A stretch of 64,000 bases of DNA, taken from Pyrinomonadaceae bacterium (lineage in GTDB: Bacteria > Acidobacteriota > Blastocatellia > Pyrinomonadales > Pyrinomonadaceae). Under the pieces are notes generated by a model. It saw only the letters and a list, made by a program, of their open reading frames with translations, did no database searches and was not told the origin of the DNA. Shown here piece after piece: positions 31,704-40,901 of the stretch. Numbering within the stretch: position 1 is the first letter of the stretch; each line of letters opens with the position of its first letter. The DNA is taken from positions 298,343-362,342 of the forward strand of contig JAIBCC010000003.1 of NCBI GenBank assembly GCA_019694395.1, given 5' to 3'. A program made the position numbers and the translations under genes.

Positions 31704-33749
31704 ATGTTTTTACGCAAATCATTATTTTTATTCGCAGTTTTGACTTTGAGTTTGAATTTATACGCCCAAAATTATAACGGAACCTATAAAGGGCGTATAA
31801 GTGGTGATTTAGAAGGAACATTTGAATTCACTATTACGAATAATTACAACATTGAAGGAAAAATCAGAGGTAGTGTTCAAAGAGAAATCACCGGCTATGT
31901 TGATTCAAAAGGTGTAGTCAATGGAGTTGTAGTGGACAAAGCCAATGGTGCTAACTATAAAAACTATATGATGGGACTGTTTAAGGGAACTATTAAAGGC
32001 AAAATTGCATCCGGCGAATGGGATATAGACAATGCTCCAACTACCGAGCGGCAATTCCAAAAAGGCACTTGGTCAACCGAATCTGTCCAAGAGGAACGCG
32101 AGAAATTATCGTCTTCATACCAACTAGGTAACGAAATCTCCTTTACCGAAAGTAAACCTATTGCCTTGCGGATCAATATCAAACTTAAAGATGAATTCAG
32201 GAAAAACCACTCTCTTTCCAGCATTGAGCTTGTCCCCGCTACTCATTCCGGGGAAGGTCGTTTTTCGACCGGAATTGATACCAACGATATGTTCAGTATT
32301 TTTACCGATACGAAAGGAATTTTTTTACAACTTCCGGCGAACTCTAAAGAAGCGAATTTTGATTTTCCGTCGGTAGATTTTGGACTAAAGGTAAGTTTGT
32401 CGCTGCCGAAAGACTTTACCGCAGTTTTTAAGGTCAAAATAAAAGGGCAAGACGGTGAACAGATAGAAAAGTTAGAAGTTCCATTTCGCATTAATAATCT
32501 TTTCACGGTTGGAGTGCAAAATTGCGGGTTTAATAGCTCCGAAGGCTGTCCGAGACTTAAAGGAAAACGCATCTCAGCAGGTAATAAGGCGGATGGGAAA
32601 TTAGGAGACGAACTGATAATTCCGGCAGAAGCTCAAGTTTGGGTCAAATTCCTTGATGGAAGCATTGGATACTTTATTAATCAAACGGATGTTGAATGGA
32701 CTTTGACCATGGGTTTCGGAAAATTTAAAACCAGTCAGGGAAGCGGTTACGCCGAAAATAGTTTGGATATTAATGCGATTACGAATAAGGCTTTAGACTC
32801 GGGAATTGGTAAAGTTACCGATAAAACTTTAGAAAAAGGGCTTGAAATATTATTTAAACGAGTCGCCAGTCAATCATCGCCGGGATTGGTTCTTCAGATT
32901 ATGGAATTTATCGGCGGAACACGAACGGGCGGTGATTTTGTTTCCATTCGGCTCCGTTCTGAAGTTGGCATTTCTCTTCGCAGAAACGGTGAAATTATAG
33001 TCCGTAATTTTGAAGGAAATCCTGAAATATTACAGGATAAAATAAACCCGTTGGCGATTCCGCAAGGTTTTCAAGCCAAAAAAACTAAAGGACAAAAATT
33101 CGGCAAAGTAGAAAGATATTTCGAAACAGATGCTGAGGTCGTAATTTGGAAAAACAAACCAAGTTCGGAAATACCCGCAAAAGTTCCAACAGGCAATTCA
33201 TTAATTCTTGACGCGGTTCTGCCGGGCAGCTTGAAAAAGTGGAGCGAAACTTATAATCCAAAGGAACTAAATCCGGCTTTTTATTTTGAAGAAATTTCAC
33301 TACCGAATGGTTCAAGTGCAATTCAAACCCGTGCCGTCGGAAATACGCTGGCAAGTTGTGAAACTAAATGGATCAAACGCACTTACGCAACAGGTTTGCT
33401 GAATAGCAGTAATGCAGTTTTGGAAGTTACGGCAGACTTTTACTCTAACAATACGACTTATAATTTACCGACTATCGGAATAGAACTCTTAGACCAAAGC
33501 GGACGTTCGTTGGGGATGAAAGAGTTTTTCGGTAAAAATGTGATTGGTTCGTTTAATCGTGCTCAACTAAAGTCAACCGGACACCTTGAGCTAAGTTCCG
33601 ATAAAGGATTACATCGAATTGCGCTGAGTCAGTATGGCAAAAATATTATGTTTACAAAATTGGCTGTGTATTTAAAAAATTATTCGTGTCAGGGAGAAAA
33701 TTCTATTATCTTAAAACGGCTTGAAATTAAAACTGATGCACTAAATTAA
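31704..33749 (+). CDS. Large secreted protein of unknown function
   Basis: The protein has 681 aa. The signal peptide is LRKSLFLFAVLTLSLNLYA. Residues about 22-115 are a Gly/Asn-rich beta segment in which YNGTYKGRISGDLEGTFEFTIT recalls lipocalin-like or barrel-type modules. The middle holds alternating hydrophobic beta strands (IALRINIKLKDEF, GLKVSLSLPKDFTAVFKVKIKG) and a Cys pair (QNCGFNSSEGCPRL). The C-terminal part contains CETKWIKRTYATGLL and a final Cys (NYSCQGENS). I see no known catalytic motif. It follows the HEXXH/YHWNN gene after 12 bases with a perfect AGGAGG site, so it shares that sigma-54 promoter. An IS256-family element sits immediately downstream. Confidence 0.72.
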   Translation: MFLRKSLFLFAVLTLSLNLYAQNYNGTYKGRISGDLEGTFEFTITNNYNIEGKIRGSVQREITGYVDSKGVVNGVVVDKANGANYKNYMMGLFKGTIKGKIASGEWDIDNAPTTERQFQKGTWSTESVQEEREKLSSSYQLGNEISFTESKPIALRINIKLKDEFRKNHSLSSIELVPATHSGEGRFSTGIDTNDMFSIFTDTKGIFLQLPANSKEANFDFPSVDFGLKVSLSLPKDFTAVFKVKIKGQDGEQIEKLEVPFRINNLFTVGVQNCGFNSSEGCPRLKGKRISAGNKADGKLGDELIIPAEAQVWVKFLDGSIGYFINQTDVEWTLTMGFGKFKTSQGSGYAENSLDINAITNKALDSGIGKVTDKTLEKGLEILFKRVASQSSPGLVLQIMEFIGGTRTGGDFVSIRLRSEVGISLRRNGEIIVRNFEGNPEILQDKINPLAIPQGFQAKKTKGQKFGKVERYFETDAEVVIWKNKPSSEIPAKVPTGNSLILDAVLPGSLKKWSETYNPKELNPAFYFEEISLPNGSSAIQTRAVGNTLASCETKWIKRTYATGLLNSSNAVLEVTADFYSNNTTYNLPTIGIELLDQSGRSLGMKEFFGKNVIGSFNRAQLKSTGHLELSSDKGLHRIALSQYGKNIMFTKLAVYLKNYSCQGENSIILKRLEIKTDALN

Positions 33750-33767
33750 CAAAGCTGAAAAATATTG

Positions 33768-35087
33768 GAGCCTGTAAAACAGATTGTGTAACTGTTCATA
33801 AAAAACTAACCTAACAAGAGAGGTCAAGAAATGAACAAAACACAAGAAGAGAAATTGAAACAATTAGCCAGTGAATTGGCTTTGGATCTAAAAACGGGTG
33901 AAGATTTAAGTGCTTTGTCGGCGAAGTTGGTTAAATTAACCGTCGAAGCGGCACTTTCGGCGGAGTTGGAAAATCATCTTGGTTATCCGCCCCACGCGGT
34001 GATTGGACATCATTCCGGGAACTCCCGCAACGGAACGACTTCGAAGATTTTGAAAGGCAGTCACGGGGAAGTTGTGCTGGAAACTCCGCGAGATCGGCTC
34101 GGAACTTTTGAGCCGCAAATTGTCAAAAAAGGTCAGACCCGAATGACCGGAATGGATCAACAAATCCTCTGTTTATATGCCAAGGGGTTGTCAACCCGCG
34201 AGATTGTCGAAGCGTTTCAGGAAATGTATGGAGCGGAAGTTTCAGCCGGACTTGTTTCCCAAGTGACCAATGCGGTGCTGGAACAAGTCAAAGAATGGCA
34301 GGCACGTCCACTGGATGAAGTTTATCCGATGGTTTATTTAGATTGCCTCGTGCTGAAGATTCGGCAAGATAAACGAGTGATTAAAAAAGCGATTTATCTG
34401 GCATTGGGTGTTAATTTAGACGGAAACAAAGAGTTGTTGGGGATGTGGATTTCGGAGAATGAGGGAGCCAAGTTTTGGCTTTCAATTCTGACGGAACTCA
34501 AGAATCGGGGATTGGAACAAATCCTGATCGCCTGTCTTGACGGTTTAAGCGGATTTCCCGAAGCGATTGAAGTTGTTTATCCAAGTGCGCGAGTGCAATT
34601 GTGCATTATTCATCAAGTGAGAAATTCACTCAAATATGTCTCGTGGAAAGATTACAAAGCGGTCACCTCTGATTTGAAAAGCATCTATCGTTCAGCCACC
34701 GAAGACGAAGCTCTCCAAGAACTATTGAAATTTAGTGCAAAGTGGGATGAGAAATATCCGAAAATATCAAAATCGTGGGAAAATCACTGGGCAAATTTAC
34801 GGACAATTTTTGACTTTCCTGAAGAAATCCGTAAAGCTATCTACACGACCAATGCCATCGAATCGTTAAATTCAGTGATTAGAAAAGCCACGAAAAAGCG
34901 GAAAATATTCCCAACGGATGAATCAGCCTTGAAAGTCGTTTATTTGGCAACCCAGGCTGCTGCCGAAAAATGGACGATGCCAATTCAAAACTGGAAACAG
35001 GCAATGAATCGCTTCGCCATTGAGTTTGAGGAGCAATTAACTCCTTATTTGTAAAACAGGCAGTTACACAATCTGTTTTACAGGCTC
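33768..35087. mobile_element. Intact IS256-family insertion sequence
   Basis: The element is 1320 bp. The 27-base ends (33768-33794, beginning GAGCCTGTAAAACAG, and 35061-35087) are perfect inverted repeats. Both sides are flanked by the same eight bases, AAATATTG (33760-33767 and 35088-35095), the target duplication size known for this family. One transposase gene fills the element. Perfect ends and duplication indicate a recent, probably active insertion, placed 10 bases downstream of the stop of the 31704 gene. Confidence 0.95.
33831..35054 (+). CDS. IS256-family (mutator-type) DDE transposase
   Basis: The protein has 407 aa, the full length for the family. Family marks are LENHLGYPPH...GNSRNGTTSK near residue 45, DQQILCLYAKGLSTREI, MVYLDCLVLKIRQ with the first catalytic Asp, LIACLDGLSGFPEAIEVVYP with the second Asp, and QLCIIHQVRNSLKYVSWKD with the C-x2-H region. 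Finally comes the Glu in IYTTNAIESLNSVIRK. It cuts and joins DNA at the 27-base ends. The frame is intact and lies wholly inside perfect inverted repeats, so the element is likely functional. Confidence 0.96.
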   Translation: MNKTQEEKLKQLASELALDLKTGEDLSALSAKLVKLTVEAALSAELENHLGYPPHAVIGHHSGNSRNGTTSKILKGSHGEVVLETPRDRLGTFEPQIVKKGQTRMTGMDQQILCLYAKGLSTREIVEAFQEMYGAEVSAGLVSQVTNAVLEQVKEWQARPLDEVYPMVYLDCLVLKIRQDKRVIKKAIYLALGVNLDGNKELLGMWISENEGAKFWLSILTELKNRGLEQILIACLDGLSGFPEAIEVVYPSARVQLCIIHQVRNSLKYVSWKDYKAVTSDLKSIYRSATEDEALQELLKFSAKWDEKYPKISKSWENHWANLRTIFDFPEEIRKAIYTTNAIESLNSVIRKATKKRKIFPTDESALKVVYLATQAAAEKWTMPIQNWKQAMNRFAIEFEEQLTPYL

Positions 35088-35151
35088 AAATATTGTTTTA
35101 TTTAGTAAAAAAAACGAATTATTTTAGGAAGCCATAAATTCTTAAATTCAT

Positions 35152-35745
35152 TTATCCGCTGCATTTTGGTAAACATTTATCGCGTTTTCTCTGCAATCTG
35201 AACTCATAATGTTTGGTGCAGCCGCAGAGAAAATCGCTGACAAAATAAGCGGTTTCGTAGCCTTTGGCTTGGATTTCAGCCAAAACCATCCAACTGCAAC
35301 CCTCAACGGTGCAAAAACTGAGCGGCTGTTTTCTGGTATCAGATGATTCTTGCAGCCAGTTATCGCAACGATCTTTATCTTTGGTAAAAATACTGTTCGG
35401 ATTTTCTTTGGAAAGTTTTATCCAATTTTCAATTAGACGAGTGGCTTCTTTTTGTGGAATTTCAAATGCACTTTCCAAATGTTCGCGATATTTTTTTGGA
35501 TCTTCATACTTTTTTATTGTTTCTTCATCAAAGATCTGCTGTTTCCAACCGTATTTGCTAAAGTCTTTAACTCTCCATCCCTGATCATTGCTGACAACGT
35601 GAAGATTAATATAAAAATCTTTGATCTCAATAAATCCGCCTTCGTTATAAACATGAAAAATAGATTTTCCGCCGCCGCAGGATTGTCCATAAATTGTGGA
35701 AAGAAAGGAGATTAATAGAAAAAGAATAATTACGATTCGTTTCAT
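35152..35745 (-). CDS. Secreted Cys-rich protein of unknown function
   Basis: The protein has 197 aa from the ATG at 35745, which puts the signal peptide RIVIILFLLISFLSTIYGQ at the start. An upstream GTG or ATG in frame (to 35793) would overlap the end of the MATE gene. The mature part begins SCGGGKSIFH and ends with Cys-containing segments (KDRCDNWLQ, SFCTVEGCSWMV, DFLCGCTKHYEF, RDKCLPKCSG), ten Cys in all, so disulphides in the periplasm are likely. I recognise no family. It follows the MATE gene by about 45 bases on the same strand. Confidence 0.62.
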   Translation of the reverse strand: MKRIVIILFLLISFLSTIYGQSCGGGKSIFHVYNEGGFIEIKDFYINLHVVSNDQGWRVKDFSKYGWKQQIFDEETIKKYEDPKKYREHLESAFEIPQKEATRLIENWIKLSKENPNSIFTKDKDRCDNWLQESSDTRKQPLSFCTVEGCSWMVLAEIQAKGYETAYFVSDFLCGCTKHYEFRLQRKRDKCLPKCSG

Positions 35746-35789
35746 ACAATTTGAACGCATCAAAGCGGACATCTTGCAGAAGCAATTAA

Positions 35790-37250
35790 TCAACCAGTTG
35801 TCGTTTCAATATCCACTTTGATATTCTGCCATTTTCCTTGATTAAACCGTAAAACGCTCAATAAACAACGGGTAAAATGTCCGGCGAGAATTGCCAGCCA
35901 AATATGCAGTGGTTCAAGCCCAATCGTGTGTTTGATAACAAAACAAATTCCGAGCGGAATAATTACCTGTGAAATGATGGAAATAAAAAGCGGACTTTTA
36001 GTGTCGCCTGTGCCTTGCAATCCGCCTGTGTAGGTCAGCGCGACTGAAACAAAAATTCCCGAAACGCTCAAAACCCGCAAAAGTTGAATTCCGATTTCAA
36101 CTGTCACGGGATCTTTCGTTCCAAAAACCGAAAGTAAAAGCTGCGGAAAAAAGAAAAGGAAAAATCCTACAAAAATTGAGCCGATAACTCCGAAACGCGC
36201 GGCTGTATGAACGGCGGCATTTGCCCTTTCGGGATTTTTTGCCCCCAGATTTTGTCCGACAATCGCTGAGGTCGCTCCCATCAGTCCAAGCGATGTCAGC
36301 GTCACCATTGTAAAAATCTGCGAATAACCGATGGCGTAAGCCGCCTGCGCCGCCGCACTCTGAGCCAGCGAACCAACGAAAGAAAGCATAAAGAAACCGC
36401 CGATATTCATAGCAATTCCTTGAATTCCCGCCGGTAATCCGAATTGAAATAATTTGCGGATAACACTAAAATCAGGCGCGTAGCCGCTTTTATTGCGAAT
36501 CGAAATTACCCAACCGCCATTCCATAATTTCCACGCCGAATAGAGAGCAATTATTCCCGAAGCAATACAAGTTCCCATTGCCGAGCCCTGAACTCCAAAC
36601 GAAGGAATAGGTCCAAAACCGCTGATGAGAATAATGTTGAAAATTACGTTCAGAATCGTCATTGTCATCCCAAGAATCATTGGAGTCTTGGCATCTCCGG
36701 CTGATCTCAACGCTCCGCTCAGCATAAAGAAGATCATCATCCCCGAGCTGAAAAGAAACATTGTTCTCAGATAAGGAAGTGCCTCGGATTGAACGGCAGC
36801 GTCAACATTAGCAAGATTTAAAAGTCCCGGCGCGGCAAAATATCCAATCGGAGCCATTACTACAATTGCTATGAACAAAGCGGTTATAAAGGCTTGGTAA
36901 ACAGTCCGATTAACTTTATCTGTTTCGCCTGCGCCTGCAAAACGAGCGACCATAATGCCCATTCCGATAAAAATTGAGGAGACGAAAACCACGACTACCA
37001 GAAAAATTTGCCAGCTTGCCCCAAGTGCCGCGTTTCCTTTGTAGCCGATGATATTTCCGACCACGATGTGGTCAACCAACCCTTGCAATCCGCCGAAAAT
37101 ATTTGCGATTACTGTTGGCGCAGCAAGTTTCCAGACTGCTTTGCCCAGCGAGCCTTCGACAATTGAACGGTCGTATTTTTTGGGGGAAACAGTTTCTTGG
37201 TCAGCTTGAACTTCTTCGGTTTGTTCTTTTGCTTCTTTCGGAAAAGCCAT
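35790..37250 (-). CDS. MATE-family multidrug/toxin exporter
   Basis: The protein has 486 aa with 12 predicted membrane segments in two similar halves. After a charged ~30-residue N-terminal tail, GSLGKAVWKLAAPTVIANIFGGLQGLVDHIVVGNIIG is the typical first MATE segment. FQFGLPAGIQGIAMNIGGFFMLSFV opens the second half. SLGLMGATSAIVGQNLGAKNPERA is the family signature. These exporters use Na+ or H+ gradients to expel cationic drugs or metabolites across the inner membrane. The substrate is unknown. It appears to be the first gene of a two-gene unit with the Cys-rich secreted protein. Confidence 0.94.
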   Translation of the reverse strand: MAFPKEAKEQTEEVQADQETVSPKKYDRSIVEGSLGKAVWKLAAPTVIANIFGGLQGLVDHIVVGNIIGYKGNAALGASWQIFLVVVVFVSSIFIGMGIMVARFAGAGETDKVNRTVYQAFITALFIAIVVMAPIGYFAAPGLLNLANVDAAVQSEALPYLRTMFLFSSGMMIFFMLSGALRSAGDAKTPMILGMTMTILNVIFNIILISGFGPIPSFGVQGSAMGTCIASGIIALYSAWKLWNGGWVISIRNKSGYAPDFSVIRKLFQFGLPAGIQGIAMNIGGFFMLSFVGSLAQSAAAQAAYAIGYSQIFTMVTLTSLGLMGATSAIVGQNLGAKNPERANAAVHTAARFGVIGSIFVGFFLFFFPQLLLSVFGTKDPVTVEIGIQLLRVLSVSGIFVSVALTYTGGLQGTGDTKSPLFISIISQVIIPLGICFVIKHTIGLEPLHIWLAILAGHFTRCLLSVLRFNQGKWQNIKVDIETTTG

Positions 37251-37346
37251 AATTTTTGTAATTTGCCTTTGGAATGAATGATTATTGTAGCCAATTACTG
37301 AAAAAAAGTCTTATCACGCGAGTTTTATTCCCAATTATGAGAAATA

Positions 37347-37471
37347 TTCACAGGGGTAAAGGGAATAAGCAGGGATTTGATATAAAATTTGGTAGCTGTG
37401 TTGAATCTTGGAAATATAGTTTTCAGAAAAGATTTAAAAATATCCCTTTCAATCCCCTAAATCCCTGTGAG
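37347..37471. repeat. REP family B, copy 1
   Basis: The left end TTCACAGGGGTAAAGGGAAT and the right end reading inward as CACAGGGATTTAGGGGATTG (37450-37470 region) are inverted relatives. The element fills the gap between the MATE start region and the phosphotransferase stop, ending three bases from that stop. Copy 2 is at 38532-38602. Confidence 0.65.
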
Positions 37472-37473
37472 TC

Positions 37474-38523
37474 CTAAATTTTTCCACTTTCAATCGCAAA
37501 CAAAGCAATTTTTCCGAGCGCATTGACGAAATGGTTAAAAGTCGCAAAGCGTTTGTCGTTTGTAAAACCTTTAGCGTAGCGAAAATAGATTTGCTGAGCG
37601 ATAACCGCGATTTTGAAAGTGCCGAAAACGTAGTAAAAAAGTATATCGGAAATATCTCTGCCCGATTTTTCGGCATACATTTCGACCAACTCACGCCGCG
37701 AAATATTTTCCATCAAAACACGCGGATTGAACGGCATCGAAAGCATTTGTTCACCCGCTTGTTTCGACATCCAATAACCCAAACTCGTTCCCAAATCCAT
37801 CAAAGGCTCGCCAATTGTCGTCATTTCCCAATCCAAAACCGCGATAATTTCGGTTAAATCGTTCGGATTGAGCATTATATTGTCGAATTTGTAATCGTTA
37901 TGCACCAGCGTTGCGCCGTCAGATTCGGGAATATTCGCGTTCAACCATTCAATAGATTTTTCCAATTCTAAATGTTCATCGGTTTTGGCATTGAAATATC
38001 TTTTCGCCCATCCTTCGACTTGGCGAACTGCATAACCTTCGGGTTTTCCTAAATTTTCCAGACCGATTTTTTTGTAATCAAGCGAGTGAAGTTTAGCTAA
38101 ATTTTCGATAAAAGATTCGCAAACTTTGCGTTGCAATTCGGGCGAATTTTCTAAAATTTCCGGCGATTTTCCACGAATTATCAAGCCGTTGCGCCGTTCC
38201 ATTAGATAAAATTCCGAGCCGATCACGTTTTCATCTTCACAATAAATCAAAGGCTTTGGAGCAGGCGCGTAAACTTTGGAAAGTTTTTCTAAAACATTGA
38301 ATTCACGCGACATATCGTGCGCGGATTTGACTTGATTACCGAACGGCGGACGGCGCAAAACGTATTCAGTTGCTCCAATTTTGATGCAGTAAGTCAGATT
38401 TGAATTGCCGGATGGAAATTGTGAAATCTCAATATTGCCGTCACCGATTTTGTCACGCAAAAATTCAGCTAAATTTTCGGCGTTTAATTCTTCGCCTTGT
38501 CTGATTGGCTTTGTATCGTTCAT
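37474..38523 (-). CDS. Aminoglycoside-phosphotransferase-fold kinase (ACAD10/11 type)
   Basis: The protein has 349 aa. QFPSGNSNLTYCIKIGATEYVLRRPPFG is the N-lobe nucleotide-binding region with its Lys/Arg. LVHNDYKFDNIMLNP carries the catalytic HxDxxxxN, and IAVLDWEMTTIGEPLMDLGTSLGYW carries the metal-binding LDWE. This close form (RPP near the N-terminus and DLGTSLGYW) is the branch related to the kinase part of ACAD10/11 and bacterial partners of acyl-CoA dehydrogenases, which phosphorylate hydroxy-acyl intermediates. The substrate is inferred from family only, and no acyl-CoA dehydrogenase is nearby. It is flanked on both sides by repeat family B. Confidence 0.88.
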   Translation of the reverse strand: MNDTKPIRQGEELNAENLAEFLRDKIGDGNIEISQFPSGNSNLTYCIKIGATEYVLRRPPFGNQVKSAHDMSREFNVLEKLSKVYAPAPKPLIYCEDENVIGSEFYLMERRNGLIIRGKSPEILENSPELQRKVCESFIENLAKLHSLDYKKIGLENLGKPEGYAVRQVEGWAKRYFNAKTDEHLELEKSIEWLNANIPESDGATLVHNDYKFDNIMLNPNDLTEIIAVLDWEMTTIGEPLMDLGTSLGYWMSKQAGEQMLSMPFNPRVLMENISRRELVEMYAEKSGRDISDILFYYVFGTFKIAVIAQQIYFRYAKGFTNDKRFATFNHFVNALGKIALFAIESGKI

Positions 38524-38531
38524 AAAAAATA

Positions 38532-38602
38532 TTCACAGGAATTAAGGGGATGTAATGGGGTTTTCTAAAAATTATCCCAAATTATCTCCTATATCCCTGT
38601 GA
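38532..38602. repeat. REP family B, copy 2, running into a gene
   Basis: TTCACAGGAATTAAGGGGAT (38532-38551) faces the inverted end around TATCCCTGTGAGTTAA (38593-38606). It is a shorter version of the 37347 element. Bases 38572-38602 are also the last ten codons of the DUF2809 gene. Confidence 0.7.
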
Positions 38603-38967
38603 GTTAATAAATTTTCGCTCAAAATTATCAATAAAAATCCGGTGAAGTATGCTAAAAAATCCGTCCATTCAAAAGTTCTGCCCATTGCGACCGAAAGGAT
38701 TCGATTATTTTCTAAACCAAGCAATTTGACGTAATCAAAATATTGCCCGATTTCGATCAAACAAGCAAAAATCAATACTCCGAGTGCAATTTTCCACGCT
38801 ACGCCTTGCAGAAAAATTCGCAGAAAACAATAAATCAACACGACGACCAAAACATCTCCGACAAACGGACGAATCACCGTATCTTTTACAAATAAAGCGA
38901 TTCCAAGTTCGGTCAGAAAGAGAAAAATGGTCAAAAAGAGATATTTTAGGCTGAATGAAAAAGACAT
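38572..38967 (-). CDS. DUF2809-family membrane protein with repeat-encoded tail
   Basis: The protein has 131 aa with about four membrane segments. The central conserved part, FACLIEIGQYFDYVKLLGLE followed by MGRTFEWTDFLAYFTGF, matches DUF2809, a family of small integral membrane proteins of unknown function. The last residues (THRDIGDNLG) are encoded by repeat family B, so the native C-terminus was probably replaced when the repeat inserted. It starts eight bases after the S9 peptidase stop and is probably in one operon with it. Confidence 0.8.
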   Translation of the reverse strand: MSFSFSLKYLFLTIFLFLTELGIALFVKDTVIRPFVGDVLVVVLIYCFLRIFLQGVAWKIALGVLIFACLIEIGQYFDYVKLLGLENNRILSVAMGRTFEWTDFLAYFTGFLLIILSENLLTHRDIGDNLG

Positions 38968-38975
38968 TTTAAACT

Positions 38976-40901
38976 TTATTTCAAATATTTTTTCAAGAAC
39001 AAATATTCAGTTAATTTTAAGTAAATATAACTATTGTAATCTTCAATATTGTGTCCGGCATTCTTGGACTTTAGGTAAATGTAGGGAACATTTCTCGCTT
39101 TGAGAATTTCAATTAATTTTTCCACATCGCTGCTCGGTGTTCGTGTATCATTTGCTCCTGCCGTCATTAAAATTGGTATGTTCCAACGATTTGCTTTGTC
39201 TCCATAGAGGATTGATAAATCTTGGTTGTTTTTGACATCTTTTGGGTTTTTCAATTCTCCATATTCTTGAGCTAAAGTTTTTTGTGTGGTTTCAGAAAAA
39301 TTATTAAGAAAACTTTCAATTGAAATTAAAGGAACTTCAGCAATTACTGCTTTTATTCTCTTTTGTTCTTTTAGTCCCAAAGCCAATGCCATAAAACCAC
39401 CATAACTAACTCCGTTGACAATAATTTTGTTTGAATCAAGATCTGGTTGTTTTTTTATCCAAGCAATCAATGCTTCAAGGTCTTTTACCGCATTTTTTCT
39501 TTTCTCCCGATTATCAAGTTTTTCAAATTCATCTCCAAAACCTGCTGAGCCTCTGATATTTGGAGAAACTATTGCAACTGAAAGATTACTTGCTAAATAT
39601 GAGAAAAATCCATTAAAATTCGGACGCTCCATCTCCCAAGGACCGCCGTGAATATTGATAATGACTGGAAACTTTTGGTTATTTATTTTTTTTGGCTCTA
39701 ATAAATATCCAGTAATTTCCCGCGTATCAAATGATTTCCATTTTATCAATTTTATGTCATTGAGTTTATCGGTTAAATTGGGATCTACATCACTTTTGGT
39801 CCAATCTTGAATTTTTGATGTCTTAATATTGTAGCTCTTAATTAAAGTCGGACTTTTTGCCGAATTATAATCAAAACCAAGTTCTTCATTATCTTTCCAA
39901 TCAAAACTCCCAATTATTCCTGGTGGTAATTCAGGTTTAGGTAACTCTTTAAAAATCCTCATTTTATTTAATTCAAAAAGACGAATCTCGTTTGTGCCAG
40001 ATTCTTCAATTTTTAAAGCTAAAAATTTTTCGTTTGGAGAAAGACTATAATCTACAATATTCAGTTTTGAGTCATTTATTTTTTGGATAGTTTTAGTTGC
40101 AAAATCGTAAAAATATAAATCGTAAAATTCACCCTCTTTATTGCTCATAAACCAAATTCCTGCGCCAGAGTTACTGAAACTTGGGCTATTGAGCTTTTCT
40201 TCGGATACGAGCGTTGTAAGTTTTAATGTTTTAAGGTCTAAAAGCGAATAGGTTTGTTTGCCCGAAGAATAGTTTTTGATGATTAAAGATTGACTATTTA
40301 CTTTAATTATATAGTTTAAATCACCTTGAACTGAAATCAACAGTTTTGACGTTTCTTCATCAAGGGATTTAACATAAATTTCCGTTACACCCTCTTTCTT
40401 TTTTTCACTTGAGAAATAAACTGATTGTCCATCCTCTGCCCATCGAAACGAACCAATTTTTTCAAATTTAGAAGAATCAGTAATTTTGGAGATGCTATCA
40501 GTTTTTAAATTATATCTGTAAAGTTGCTCAATATCGTTCCCTGCATCATCTTTCAAATAGATAAAATTCTCTTCAAATTTTGGCTGAAGTGAAGCATTTC
40601 TGCTAAGGGGAAAGACAAATTTACTCTCTATTGCTGGTTCTCCGATATTTTTCATAAAGAAAGGTCGATTACGAATAGTAATACCTATTAATGAACCATC
40701 TTTACTCCATCCCGAAAAAGTGTTCTTTTTTCGATAAATAGCTTTTTCGATTTCTGTCTTTAGATCAATAGGAATTTTTAGCGGATTTTCAACAATCAAG
40801 TTTTCTGGTGGCTTTACAAACTCTTGAGCAATCAAGTTTTGACAAACAAAAAAAATCAGTAACAGACTAACAGCCAAATAATTCTTAGCAAATATTTTCA
40901 T
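38976..40901 (-). CDS. Secreted S9-family prolyl oligopeptidase-like peptidase
   Basis: The protein has 641 aa from the ATG at 40901, which gives the signal peptide KIFAKNYLAVSLLLIFFVCQNLIAQ; an ATG at 40928 would add nine residues. Residues about 90-370 form a beta-propeller of WD40/TolB-like strands (FRWAEDGQSVYFSSEKKKEG, PNEKFLALKIEES). The alpha/beta hydrolase domain follows: NIHGGPWEMERPNF, nucleophile in NGVSYGGFMAL (GxSxGG), Asp in TAGANDTRTPSSD and His in KNAGHNIEDY. It hydrolyses short peptides in the periplasm or outside. The propeller limits access to small substrates in known relatives. The triad is complete. Confidence 0.92.
   Translation of the reverse strand: MKIFAKNYLAVSLLLIFFVCQNLIAQEFVKPPENLIVENPLKIPIDLKTEIEKAIYRKKNTFSGWSKDGSLIGITIRNRPFFMKNIGEPAIESKFVFPLSRNASLQPKFEENFIYLKDDAGNDIEQLYRYNLKTDSISKITDSSKFEKIGSFRWAEDGQSVYFSSEKKKEGVTEIYVKSLDEETSKLLISVQGDLNYIIKVNSQSLIIKNYSSGKQTYSLLDLKTLKLTTLVSEEKLNSPSFSNSGAGIWFMSNKEGEFYDLYFYDFATKTIQKINDSKLNIVDYSLSPNEKFLALKIEESGTNEIRLFELNKMRIFKELPKPELPPGIIGSFDWKDNEELGFDYNSAKSPTLIKSYNIKTSKIQDWTKSDVDPNLTDKLNDIKLIKWKSFDTREITGYLLEPKKINNQKFPVIINIHGGPWEMERPNFNGFFSYLASNLSVAIVSPNIRGSAGFGDEFEKLDNREKRKNAVKDLEALIAWIKKQPDLDSNKIIVNGVSYGGFMALALGLKEQKRIKAVIAEVPLISIESFLNNFSETTQKTLAQEYGELKNPKDVKNNQDLSILYGDKANRWNIPILMTAGANDTRTPSSDVEKLIEILKARNVPYIYLKSKNAGHNIEDYNSYIYLKLTEYLFLKKYLK

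Noticed and set aside
35152..35793. Longer form of the Cys-rich secreted protein starting at 35793
   Set aside because: It would overlap the MATE gene end and place 16 residues before the signal peptide.
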